From Candidatus Poseidoniaceae archaeon (GTDB taxonomy: Archaea; Thermoplasmatota; Poseidoniia; Poseidoniales; Poseidoniaceae): DNA of 5,838 bases. Every line of letters starts with the position of its first letter. Within the stretch, counting starts at the first letter, position 1. Both the position numbers and the translations under genes were made by a program. The stretch covers positions 1 through 5,838 of the forward strand of contig DUIP01000130.1 of NCBI GenBank assembly GCA_013330285.1. Direction: 5' to 3'. Positions 1 through 5,838 of this stretch are shown piece after piece. Below the pieces are notes generated by a model. The model searched no databases. It worked only from the letters and a program-made list of their open reading frames with translations, and had not been told where the DNA came from.

Positions 1-1898
1 TCGAAAATATCGCGCTCAACTTCTTCTTCTCGGTCACGAGTCATCAGAATTGCTGCAACAAGAACGCCAATCAGAATGAGAGCGCTCAATCCAATAATCG
101 TGAAGGTTCCCATTTCTGCATTTGTTTCAAGATCATCGAGCGCATCGTCAGTCAAAACAGTCGCAAAGGTTCGTGTGAATGTGGTGGTCACTGTTGGATC
201 GGATGGAACAAGCCTTACCGTCGAGAGGGGAGCATAAGCAACAAAATCACAGGTGAGAGAGACACGATCGCCACGGTTTTCGACAGTGGCACTCATGTTG
301 CCCAACATCTCATTGTTACCATCGATGCAGTCAAAGGTTAAACTCCCAGTTTCTGTGCTGGTCAAATCAATGGAAATGGTGTAGGTTTCCCCTGCATCGA
401 GTGGAGATGATGCAGGGTTTGCTTCATCATCAAGGATGCTAAACGAAGACAGCCACCACTCGAGGCGAAGTTCTGCCTCAACAGATACAGTGCCCGTTGC
501 TTCGTTGTTGAGGGGGTTGTCATCCCAACTTCCTGCGAGTGGCACCCAACCTGCGACAAAGGTTGCCTCATGAGCTCCAAGCGATGTGGTCAACTCGATT
601 TCCCATGTCAAGGATTCACCTTTTTCGAGATAAATAACTGGCGACACGCCATCCGTGCCTTCCCATGTGTATTGCAATCGCCCTGAAACTTCGATGTCAC
701 CGTTGTTGCTCATGCTGACTCGCCACAGGACTTTCTCTCCCGAATTCACAGAAGGACTGTCAGCAATCGCAATTGGGTCAACGAACACATCGGGAATTGG
801 ATAAATCGACAAGGCGGCTGTGTTTCGGTCGTTGTCGTTGGATTCCTGAATGAACGGAGCGGTACCAAACGGATCGATTTGAGCCGTGACTTGGTGTATG
901 CCGACCTCGAGGGAACTGAGATCACTTGAGGTGAGGGTGTGGCTCCAGTCAGCCTCTGCATAACCGGCTCCCGAAAGAACGACTGTGAAAGGCACAGAGG
1001 TAACAAGTCCACCGTTTCCGTCCGGGATCTCAAGCCACATTGGTACTTCAGTTGTGCCGCTGCCGTTGGTCCGCGCCAAACGTCCTGAAACAACCCATGG
1101 GCCTTCAAGTGCCCCTTCTTCAATGGTGACACTCATCTCACCTTGGTGATAGACATCCATACGGGTGTCGACAGTGAATTCTACGCTTTCCTGCTTGTTC
1201 ACCTCAGAGGATTCCTCGACTGCGCTTTCATAATCAGGAGTAGCATAGATTGTGTGACTCCCACTCGATGGAGCAGTGAAGGTTGTGTTGACCCAAGTCG
1301 AAGAGCCAGCATCGATCGATGGCGTTGAAAGGTCTTGGTCTGCAGCGCCCGGGAGATCGAGGTGGAGCACGCTTGCGCCTGCAGGCTCACTTCCAGTGTT
1401 TCGGACAAGTGAGGACACAGTGATGGTGTCGCCAGCGAAAATACCAGTGGTTGGCGAAACTTCGAGGGTCGTCACCTTGAGGTTAGGCAATCCTGTGACC
1501 GTGAATGGAACATAGAAATCCATGTAATTGCCTGAGTCACGCGGGTATTCCACAAGGATGTGCACTTCATGTTCGCCTTCAAGAACGTTGATCCATTGGG
1601 TTGAAACTTGAACGCTGGTTTCGCTCTCGATGTCGACACGGCCTTGTTCAATGATGTTGTTTGGGCCTTGGGATTCCTTGAAAAACGTATATTCTACATC
1701 GGTAGCAAAGGTTTGACCGGCGTTGTACAAACCAAGCAAGATGGTCACCGTGTCGCCCGCTTTTGGCGCAGAGGGAGACAATGCAACAGACGAAGCTCCG
1801 GATTGAATATCACCCACCGCCTCAGCGTTCACGCTCAATGGCAATGTTGCCATTCCAAGCAAGAGAATCACAGCCATGACCTTCAATGTGTTCGCCAT
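1..1898 (-). CDS. Secreted, membrane-anchored CARDB/Ig-like repeat surface protein (C-terminus cut by window edge)
   Basis: This frame stays open for 632 codons from the ATG at 1896-1898 to the left edge, so no stop is seen. Residues 1-24 form a signal peptide: a short MANTLK n-region, a hydrophobic core (VMAVILLLGMA) and a likely cut after VNA. About five beta-rich modules follow, roughly at 33-136, 138-243, 246-365, 368-474 and 476-575. The second is CARDB-like: it opens PNLKVTTLEV, has AGDTITVSSLVRNTGS in the middle and ends with VEESSEVNK. The fourth has a similar NSGEKV...NNG start and a DNPLNNEA end. The last module has Cys524 and Cys550, which could form a disulfide. Residues 598-619 (positions 42-107) are a transmembrane helix, followed by a charged tail starting TRDREEEVERD. 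The protein is therefore probably exported and held by one helix, with the repeats outside. CARDB modules are known as adhesion or spacer domains; ligand and role are unknown. An in-frame GTG five codons upstream is an alternative start. It is divergent from the next surface protein. Confidence 0.85.
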   Translation of the reverse strand, partial: MANTLKVMAVILLLGMATLPLSVNAEAVGDIQSGASSVALSPSAPKAGDTVTILLGLYNAGQTFATDVEYTFFKESQGPNNIIEQGRVDIESETSVQVSTQWINVLEGEHEVHILVEYPRDSGNYMDFYVPFTVTGLPNLKVTTLEVSPTTGIFAGDTITVSSLVRNTGSEPAGASVLHLDLPGAADQDLSTPSIDAGSSTWVNTTFTAPSSGSHTIYATPDYESAVEESSEVNKQESVEFTVDTRMDVYHQGEMSVTIEEGALEGPWVVSGRLARTNGSGTTEVPMWLEIPDGNGGLVTSVPFTVVLSGAGYAEADWSHTLTSSDLSSLEVGIHQVTAQIDPFGTAPFIQESNDNDRNTAALSIYPIPDVFVDPIAIADSPSVNSGEKVLWRVSMSNNGDIEVSGRLQYTWEGTDGVSPVIYLEKGESLTWEIELTTSLGAHEATFVAGWVPLAGSWDDNPLNNEATGTVSVEAELRLEWWLSSFSILDDEANPASSPLDAGETYTISIDLTSTETGSLTFDCIDGNNEMLGNMSATVENRGDRVSLTCDFVAYAPLSTVRLVPSDPTVTTTFTRTFATVLTDDALDDLETNAEMGTFTIIGLSALILIGVLVAAILMTRDREEEVERDIF

Positions 1899-2066
1899 AC
1901 ATAGCGATGACACCCTGCAAAGCACTTGAACCCATCTCAAACAGAGGGGCAAAATCGTTGTTCCGAAGCGGATTGGATGAGCGCCAATTCTCAACAAAGT
2001 GAATCCTTTTCGAACATGGGCGCCACCCTAGAATCCCTGCCCTCGTTCAATTCCTAAAGGGGAGCA
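1899..2066. promoter_or_regulatory. Divergent intergenic region, presumed to carry both promoters
   Basis: These 168 bases separate two divergently transcribed surface-protein genes, so promoters for both should lie here. No canonical archaeal TATA box stands out. The most A/T-rich patch is around 2000-2014 (TGAATCCTTTTCGAA), which could serve either direction. For the minus gene, CACCC at 1911-1915 reads GGGTG on its strand, a weak and distant Shine-Dalgarno-like match. An imperfect inverted repeat (ATTGG at 1972-1976, CCAAT at 1984-1988) could be an operator but is short enough to be chance. No open frame of note is present. The promoter role is inferred from gene orientation alone. Confidence 0.4.
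2058..2064 (+). promoter_or_regulatory. Purine-rich Shine-Dalgarno-like stretch before the TTG start
   Basis: AGGGGAG lies only two bases before the TTG at 2067. It resembles a ribosome-binding site but the spacing is shorter than usual. It favours the TTG over the in-frame ATG at 2097, which has no such motif at a normal distance, but does not settle the choice. Confidence 0.35.
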
Positions 2067-3917
2067 TTGAAGGACAACCTCACCCGTCAATGGTCCATGG
2101 GAAGGACCGGCGTCACTGCGTTGCTCATCCTTCTGTTGCTTGGCATGGGCACCTCGCCAATGTTTGGCAACACTCAACAACCTGAATCACAGCTTGAGGA
2201 CAACCAACGCATGTGGAGTTCCTCAAACCTGCAAATGACCTTCTCCAATGGCCCTTCGACAGGCGATTCAATCACCGGGCAATACCAACTGACCTTCGCA
2301 CTCACCGGTGATGCCAATGTCTCATCAATCCTGATTGAAGCATCTTCAGATGGCACATCATGGACAACTGTTACCAACCTGACCAGTGTGCCCTGGTTAA
2401 CCTATTTCGATTCGACCGCCTACACCAATGGTACCTACAACTTGCGAGCCACGGCATGGGATGATGACGTGGACCAGAGCGTTGTCGTCACTTCCGACAC
2501 GTTCACGATTGCAAACCAAATACCCCTGATCACCATCTTCACAGCCCTCAATGCTGATGCTGGAAGTGGAGATTCAGCGAGTGATCGAGCATGGTTTGGA
2601 ATCGATGCAGATGAAGCCATCGCTTTCCGATGGGGAGCAAGTGATGACGATCTCACCTACGCTTCCCTCGCCAATGTACCCGGTCCGGGCGCACCTTCCA
2701 ATGACGGGCCCACATCGTTGAATTATGGATGGGATTGGTCGAGCGGCGCTATGAATGAAGGCACGTATAACCCTCGTCTCACCGTCCATGACGCCTCTGG
2801 TCTTTCCACGAGTCAAACCATGTTCATCGGCATCGACCGAACCGGTCCAACCTTGGGTGACTTGACCGTAGGCTCGGGTACCGCATGGCAAAACAGTGGA
2901 ACAGTGGCCATCAGTGGCCTCATCACCGCGGCCGATGATGGCCAAGGGAGTGGCGTTGCATCTTGCCAATTCAGCACCGATGGAACATCGTGGTCCACTG
3001 TGACAACCGACACCACAACATTGCAATTCAGTGAAGGAAACCATACGCTTCAATTCCGGTCTGTTGACCGAGTTGGCAACATCGGTGAAGCCTCTGATGT
3101 CTTGATCCGAGTCGACCAAACCGCACCAGAACCGAGTGGCTGGGTGGTCGACGAACTCACAACAAGTCGCGTTGGTCCCGCAAATGTAAGTTTCAATGCG
3201 CTTGATGACGGTTCGGGATTGGATCTGACGGCCTCCTACATGCAATATGGCTTTGATTCGAACGGCGTTGGCCAAACTCCAGACCTTTCTGGCCGCTGGT
3301 TGGATTTTGGCGTGACTGGCCTGGATGCGACTGTAGCACTCTCAAACTGGGCTACAAAATCTCGGCAGCACCTCATGTTCCGAGCGGTCGTTGTCGATCA
3401 AGCGGGCAATGAATACGCCTCAAGTCCAAGTTCATTCCAAATTCTTCCCGGCCTCGACCTTTCGTGGAATGCGACTCAAACCAACTTGGACCGCATGATT
3501 GTCCGCCCGGGTGAAAACTCAGGCAATGTGACCATTACGAGTGTTCTTGAAAGCAATCAAGACTACGGTGGTAGCATCGTGGTTCGATTAGAGTCTGCAC
3601 CTGCAGACCGCACAGCCTCGGTCAGTTGGACAGTGATGGAAGCACGGACCTTGCCGTCTGGAACGCTCTCTGACAGCACTGAGACACTGATTTGGAATTA
3701 CACCGTTCCTCAAACAGGTCAGTACGATTTACGCCTCGTCATCGACTACCTCGATGTCATCGATGAATATGATGAAGGCAATAACAAAAACCACTTGGTT
3801 GTCACTGGGGCCTCAATCGGATCGCCTGGACTTGTTCCCTCTTTCGCCCCTTCAATGGGCCTTCTTCTTCTGGTTGGAATCGCCATAGGCTTCCTTCAAC
3901 GCCGAACAAGAGTTTGA
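2067..3917 (+). CDS. Secreted multi-Ig-like/CARDB surface protein with VPxxxP-type C-terminal sorting tail
   Basis: A complete frame of 616 residues. A signal peptide covers about residues 1-34, with Lys/Arg in the n-region and the core TALLILLLLGMG. Four Ig-like modules follow at roughly 54-148, 152-256, 261-350 and 354-459. Two of them carry near-identical loops, SSDGTSWTTVT (93-103) and STDGTSWSTVT (303-313). Junctions read IDRTGP (256-261) and VDQTAP (349-354), and modules three and four contain DGxGSG/DGSG and VDxxGN-type turns, as in bacterial Ig-like families. A CARDB-like module spans about 462-580 and ends with VIDEYDEGNN. The C-terminus has VPSFAP at 590-595, a hydrophobic stretch to about 610, then QRRTRV. 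The protein is probably exported and anchored, perhaps processed by an archaeosortase. It could be an adhesin, matrix or S-layer-associated protein; no catalytic domain was recognised. The TTG start is uncertain: the ATG at 2097 also leaves a good signal peptide. It is divergent from the left-hand surface protein and lies 25 bases before the KH gene. Confidence 0.88.
   Translation: MKDNLTRQWSMGRTGVTALLILLLLGMGTSPMFGNTQQPESQLEDNQRMWSSSNLQMTFSNGPSTGDSITGQYQLTFALTGDANVSSILIEASSDGTSWTTVTNLTSVPWLTYFDSTAYTNGTYNLRATAWDDDVDQSVVVTSDTFTIANQIPLITIFTALNADAGSGDSASDRAWFGIDADEAIAFRWGASDDDLTYASLANVPGPGAPSNDGPTSLNYGWDWSSGAMNEGTYNPRLTVHDASGLSTSQTMFIGIDRTGPTLGDLTVGSGTAWQNSGTVAISGLITAADDGQGSGVASCQFSTDGTSWSTVTTDTTTLQFSEGNHTLQFRSVDRVGNIGEASDVLIRVDQTAPEPSGWVVDELTTSRVGPANVSFNALDDGSGLDLTASYMQYGFDSNGVGQTPDLSGRWLDFGVTGLDATVALSNWATKSRQHLMFRAVVVDQAGNEYASSPSSFQILPGLDLSWNATQTNLDRMIVRPGENSGNVTITSVLESNQDYGGSIVVRLESAPADRTASVSWTVMEARTLPSGTLSDSTETLIWNYTVPQTGQYDLRLVIDYLDVIDEYDEGNNKNHLVVTGASIGSPGLVPSFAPSMGLLLLVGIAIGFLQRRTRV
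3834..3914 (+). other. VPxxxP-CTERM-like protein-sorting tail (within the surface protein gene)
   Basis: Encodes the last 27 residues of the surface protein. The order is a VPSFAP motif, a hydrophobic helix (MGLLLLVGIAIGFL), then an Arg-rich end (QRRTRV). This three-part layout is that of exosortase/archaeosortase substrates, and the motif fits the VPXXXP-CTERM class assigned to archaeosortase B. The match is read by eye. No archaeosortase gene is in the window, so processing is inferred; a plain C-terminal anchor is the alternative. Confidence 0.6.
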
Positions 3918-3920
3918 AAA
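3913..3920 (+). promoter_or_regulatory. Possible TATA-like box for the KH gene
   Basis: TTTGAAAA overlaps the stop codon of the surface protein gene and is centred about 27 bases before the ATG at 3943. That is the distance expected of an archaeal TATA box driving a leaderless transcript. It is a weak match, and the KH gene could instead be read through from upstream. Confidence 0.22.
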
Positions 3921-3932
3921 GAGGTCGGCCGC

Positions 3933-3939
3933 AGGAAGG
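3933..3939 (+). promoter_or_regulatory. Possible ribosome-binding site of the KH gene
   Basis: AGGAAGG sits three bases before the ATG at 3943. A second purine-rich stretch, GAGGT at 3921-3925, is too far away to be the usual site. The site supports this start but is not a strong Shine-Dalgarno. Confidence 0.3.
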
Positions 3940-3942
3940 CCC

Positions 3943-4689
3943 ATGCGACAACCTTTGCCACGTGTCCCAATGGACCGCATTGCGGTGCTCATCGGTGCAA
4001 AGGGTGCAACTGCGAAATCGTTGAGGCATGCGGCTGGATGCAAGACGCTCGACATCGATTCCAACACTGGAGATGTCGAGGTTGAATGGGGCGAACCGGG
4101 GACATATGACCCTGTGAAAGCAATGAAATTCCCCGATGTCATCAAAGCTATTGGACGAGGCATGGCACCAAAAGCAGCGATTAAGTTGCTTGACGATGAC
4201 CACTTCTTCGAACTGGTCGATATTCGTTCCTTCGTTGGTAAGCGCTCAAACCAGCAACGGCGCATCCGTGGCCGAATCATTGGGAGTCAAGGAAAGATTC
4301 GCAAATTGATTGAAGGCCTCACAGACACTCAAATTACAATTTACAACTCCACCGTCGTTCTTGTTGGTGAAGAAGAAGGCCTCTCTGCTGCCCGACAAGC
4401 GATTGAAATGCTTGCTGGTGGGGCAGAACACGGAACCGTGCTGAACTTCCTCGAGCGTGACCGACGACGCAGTCGTTTGGTCAACCGAAGCCTCGACACG
4501 ATTGAAATCAAGGACGACCCTGGGGCCCAAGCAGGTGGTTTTGAAAATTTAGTGCCCGGCCTTGCAGATGTCTCCAACCGGCGAGGACGCAGGATGCGGG
4601 CCGCTCAAGTCGATCCGTCTGATGATGAGGCTGTTGAAACGATGATGGACTTAGCAGAGGACGAACAAGTCGATTGGGAAGAAGAGTGA
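3943..4689 (+). CDS. Archaeal two-KH-domain RNA-binding protein (Dim2/Pno1-like)
   Basis: A complete frame of 248 residues. The first KH domain covers about residues 5-80, with a GAKG loop at 18-21 after the strand RIAVLI. The second covers about 92-170, with GRIIGSQGKIRKLIE (GSQG loop at 114-117), the strand TQITIYNSTVVLVG, and a closing helix ending in VLNFLER. This pair matches the archaeal homologues of eukaryotic Dim2/Pno1, which bind the 3' end of small-subunit rRNA and assist its maturation; that role is family knowledge. Archaeal members are usually around 170-190 residues, so the last 70 or so residues are an extension. It starts with an Arg-rich stretch (DRRRSR) and ends very acidic (EDEQVDWEEE). 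The gene follows the surface protein on the same strand by 25 bases and converges on the RIO kinase gene. Identity is confident; the function of the extension is unknown. Confidence 0.9.
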   Translation: MRQPLPRVPMDRIAVLIGAKGATAKSLRHAAGCKTLDIDSNTGDVEVEWGEPGTYDPVKAMKFPDVIKAIGRGMAPKAAIKLLDDDHFFELVDIRSFVGKRSNQQRRIRGRIIGSQGKIRKLIEGLTDTQITIYNSTVVLVGEEEGLSAARQAIEMLAGGAEHGTVLNFLERDRRRSRLVNRSLDTIEIKDDPGAQAGGFENLVPGLADVSNRRGRRMRAAQVDPSDDEAVETMMDLAEDEQVDWEEE

Positions 4690-4696
4690 TTCACTC
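4684..4696. repeat. Inverted repeat spanning the convergent stop codons
   Basis: GAGTGA at 4684-4689, one T at 4690, then TCACTC at 4691-4696. The two arms are the final Glu codon plus TGA stop of the KH gene and of the RIO gene, one on each strand. With a one-base loop it cannot form a normal RNA hairpin. It most likely arises because both genes end in GAG-TGA. Confidence 0.8.
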
Positions 4697-5695
4697 CTCT
4701 TCATCGTCAAATTCAATCTGATGCACATGATCAAGATTCATGTGAAGCACCTCGTACATCGCTTCTGCAAGCGTGACTTCGATTCCATTCTTATTCGCCC
4801 ATTCGACAAGACGCGTGACATCTCGAACGAGGAATTCTTCTGCCTTTGGATGGCCCTGAACGACGGCTTGACCAACATCGATGACGACGGCCCGCTCTTG
4901 ATGCCAGAGAATATTGAATGGAGAAAAATCCCCGTGCACAAGGTTGCTCTTCTGCCAAGCCACGGCCAAGAACTCCAAGAGGTCAGCATAGACTGGTTCC
5001 GGGTCCTCAACATGGACTTCCCTCAACTTTGGTGATGAACCGCGTTCATGACCTAAGTAATCCATCACCAGGACATTTTTGTGAATGCCCAAAGGTTTGG
5101 GGACATTGAGGCCCCATCGTGATAGGCGCGAGAGGTTTCTGTGCTCCTTCCGAACCCAAATGTCAACCAGATCTCGATGGCGCCTTCGAAGGCCGCCGAA
5201 TCTTGGATCGCCTTCGATGTACTGAACGAGATTCTTGAACACAGCGTTTGAAGTGTGGAAGATTTTCACAGCAACGGACTTTCCGTCAATGTTGGTGCCG
5301 TGAAAAACGTGGGCTTCTTTGCCGCGAGCAATTGGATAATCGAGCGTATCGATGACGCCTGTTTTCATCAATTTATACAACGACATCAAGGTGAGTCGAT
5401 CAAAGACTTGGTCGAAAACACGACGATCAACCCAATCAAATGTGCCTGTGCCCATAGCGCCCTGAATCTTGTTTTCGATATCGCGGAACATTCGCTTGTA
5501 GCGAGCTTCCTTCATCCAGCCGTAACTGTTCTGTTTTGAGGCGAGATTGCTGAGAAATTTGTCCTCCTCAGATGAGGCATACTCATCGTCAAGGTCTTGA
5601 GAGCGAGAAGTGCGCTTGCCCTTTTTGTTGCGGCGATTGTGATTGCGACGATTGTGGTTGCCAGCGTTCAACTCATCCCAGTTGTCCTTGGCCAT
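4691..5695 (-). CDS. rio1: RIO1-family atypical serine protein kinase/ATPase
   Basis: A frame of 334 residues from the ATG at 5693-5695. RIO1 landmarks appear in order: an N-terminal helical region (60-120), the ATP-loop segment ARGKEAHVF (123-131), the lysine strand VAVKIF (Lys144), a VFKNLVQYIEGDPRF flexible-loop region, RNLSRLSRWGLNVPKP, hinge VLVMDYLG, catalytic HGDFSPFN (Asp256, Asn261) and metal-binding IDVGQ (Asp273) followed by HPKAEEFLVRDVTRL. RIO1 proteins act in late small-subunit maturation as ATP-driven release factors; this is family knowledge. The segment HGDFSPFN differs from the more usual HADLSEYN/HGDLSEYN, though the key Asp and Asn are kept. The N-terminus has a basic NHNRR repeat and KKGKR, then an acidic stretch; the C-terminus ends IEFDDEEE. 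An in-frame TTG at 5734 would add 13 residues and overlap the upstream stop, but the ATG has a better ribosome-binding site. It is probably co-transcribed with the acidic gene 35 bases upstream. Confidence 0.93.
   Translation of the reverse strand: MAKDNWDELNAGNHNRRNHNRRNKKGKRTSRSQDLDDEYASSEEDKFLSNLASKQNSYGWMKEARYKRMFRDIENKIQGAMGTGTFDWVDRRVFDQVFDRLTLMSLYKLMKTGVIDTLDYPIARGKEAHVFHGTNIDGKSVAVKIFHTSNAVFKNLVQYIEGDPRFGGLRRRHRDLVDIWVRKEHRNLSRLSRWGLNVPKPLGIHKNVLVMDYLGHERGSSPKLREVHVEDPEPVYADLLEFLAVAWQKSNLVHGDFSPFNILWHQERAVVIDVGQAVVQGHPKAEEFLVRDVTRLVEWANKNGIEVTLAEAMYEVLHMNLDHVHQIEFDDEEE
5630..5659 (-). repeat. Tandem five-codon repeat encoding NHNRR twice
   Basis: Residues 13-22 of the RIO kinase are NHNRR repeated twice in a row, encoded by two similar 15-base units. 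Together with the following NKKGKR it makes a basic, probably disordered N-terminal tail that may contact rRNA. The repeat is seen directly; the contact is inferred. Confidence 0.75.
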
Positions 5696-5698
5696 CAA

Positions 5699-5704
5699 AT
5701 CACC
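5699..5704 (-). promoter_or_regulatory. Ribosome-binding site deciding the RIO kinase start
   Basis: On the minus strand GGTGAT lies three bases before the ATG at 5693-5695. It is complementary to the GGTGAT part of the archaeal 16S anti-Shine-Dalgarno target, so the spacing is acceptable in that register. It favours this ATG over the TTG 13 codons upstream. Confidence 0.5.
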
Positions 5705-5730
5705 ATTCTGTGAGCATAGGCTTGAATGAT

Positions 5731-5838
5731 TCAACCAAAGAGGTCTTCCAAATCTTCGTCGTCATCATCATCGTCAGCATCTCCATCTTCTGACGGGTAT
5801 TCCTCAACGGCAACGAATGGTTCTTCTGGCTCTTCTTC
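5731..5838 (-). CDS. C-terminal end of a highly acidic protein, possibly translation initiation factor aIF1A (partial)
   Basis: The last 35 codons of a minus-strand gene whose start is beyond the right edge, with a TGA stop at 5731-5733. Twenty of the 35 residues are Asp or Glu and none is Lys or Arg. It contains a run of six Asp and ends EDLEDLFG. No folded domain is visible, so the sequence alone does not identify it. The suggestion of aIF1A comes from context: in many archaea the aIF1A gene lies directly upstream of RIO1. Eukaryotic eIF1A also ends in an acidic tail with a short hydrophobic/acidic motif that binds eIF5B. The 35-base gap to the RIO start suggests one operon. Any other protein with an acidic tail remains possible. 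Confidence 0.6.
   Translation of the reverse strand, partial: EEEPEEPFVAVEEYPSEDGDADDDDDDEDLEDLFG

Noticed and set aside
746..1132. A 128-codon minus-strand frame, with other short frames on both strands at 362-1904
   Set aside because: The frame open from 1898 to the left edge reads as a coherent secreted repeat protein across the whole region; these short frames are its shadows.
1972..1988. ATTGG...CCAAT inverted repeat as an operator
   Set aside because: Five-base arms with a seven-base spacer are expected by chance and there is no second copy.
2574..3275. A 233-codon open frame on the minus strand
   Set aside because: It lies wholly inside the 616-residue surface protein gene, has no recognisable domain or signal, and its sequence is low-quality for a real protein. 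The plus-strand frame has clear domains, so this is a shadow.
3802..4280. Two overlapping minus-strand frames of 133 and 142 codons
   Set aside because: They overlap the end of the surface gene and the start of the KH gene, which has clear GxxG motifs; no domain is visible in either.
4684..4696. Palindrome at the convergent junction as a transcription terminator
   Set aside because: A one-base loop cannot fold as an RNA hairpin and no T-tract follows on either strand; the shared GAG-TGA endings explain it.
4721..5539. Plus-strand frames of 63-104 codons opposite the RIO gene
   Set aside because: The RIO1 motifs on the minus strand run through the whole region, so these are shadows.
1..5838. 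CRISPR array, tRNA, rRNA, insertion sequence or phage gene
   Set aside because: No regularly spaced direct repeats, no cloverleaf-like segment, no transposase or integrase motifs and no terminal inverted repeats were seen on either strand.

Overview
The window looks like a chromosomal segment of an uncultured archaeon, most likely a marine Euryarchaeote of the Poseidoniales (Marine Group II) type or a close relative. This rests on three things. There is an archaeal-type RIO1 kinase beside an archaeal two-KH-domain (Dim2/Pno1-like) protein. There are large Ig-like/CARDB surface proteins. One of these ends in a VPxxxP + membrane helix + Arg tail, the layout described for archaeosortase substrates. 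Lineage is inferred from protein style, as no rRNA or other marker is present.

Layout. (1) Positions 1-1898, minus strand: one long open frame that runs off the left edge. It encodes a secreted, membrane-anchored protein with a signal peptide, about five Ig-fold/CARDB-like modules, a transmembrane helix and the start of a charged cytoplasmic tail. (2) Positions 1899-2066: a divergent intergenic region that should hold both promoters. (3) Positions 2067-3917, plus: a second surface protein with a signal peptide, four Ig-like modules, a CARDB-like module and the VPSFAP sorting-type tail. (4) Positions 3943-4689, plus: a KH-domain RNA-binding protein with an acidic extension. (5) Positions 4691-5695, minus: a RIO1-family kinase that converges on the KH gene with one base between the stop codons. 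(6) Positions 5731-5838, minus: the last 35 codons of a very acidic protein just upstream of the RIO gene, possibly translation initiation factor aIF1A.

The right half is a ribosome-biogenesis/translation cluster. In many archaea aIF1A, RIO1 and the KH protein lie next to each other. Here the KH gene faces the other two, and all three proteins end in strongly acidic tails. The left half is a divergent pair of cell-surface proteins with different anchoring modes. No tRNA, rRNA, CRISPR array, insertion sequence or phage gene was seen. I see no convincing new defence or mobile system. The most notable points are the archaeosortase-type tail, the shared acidic C-termini, and the one-base convergent junction.
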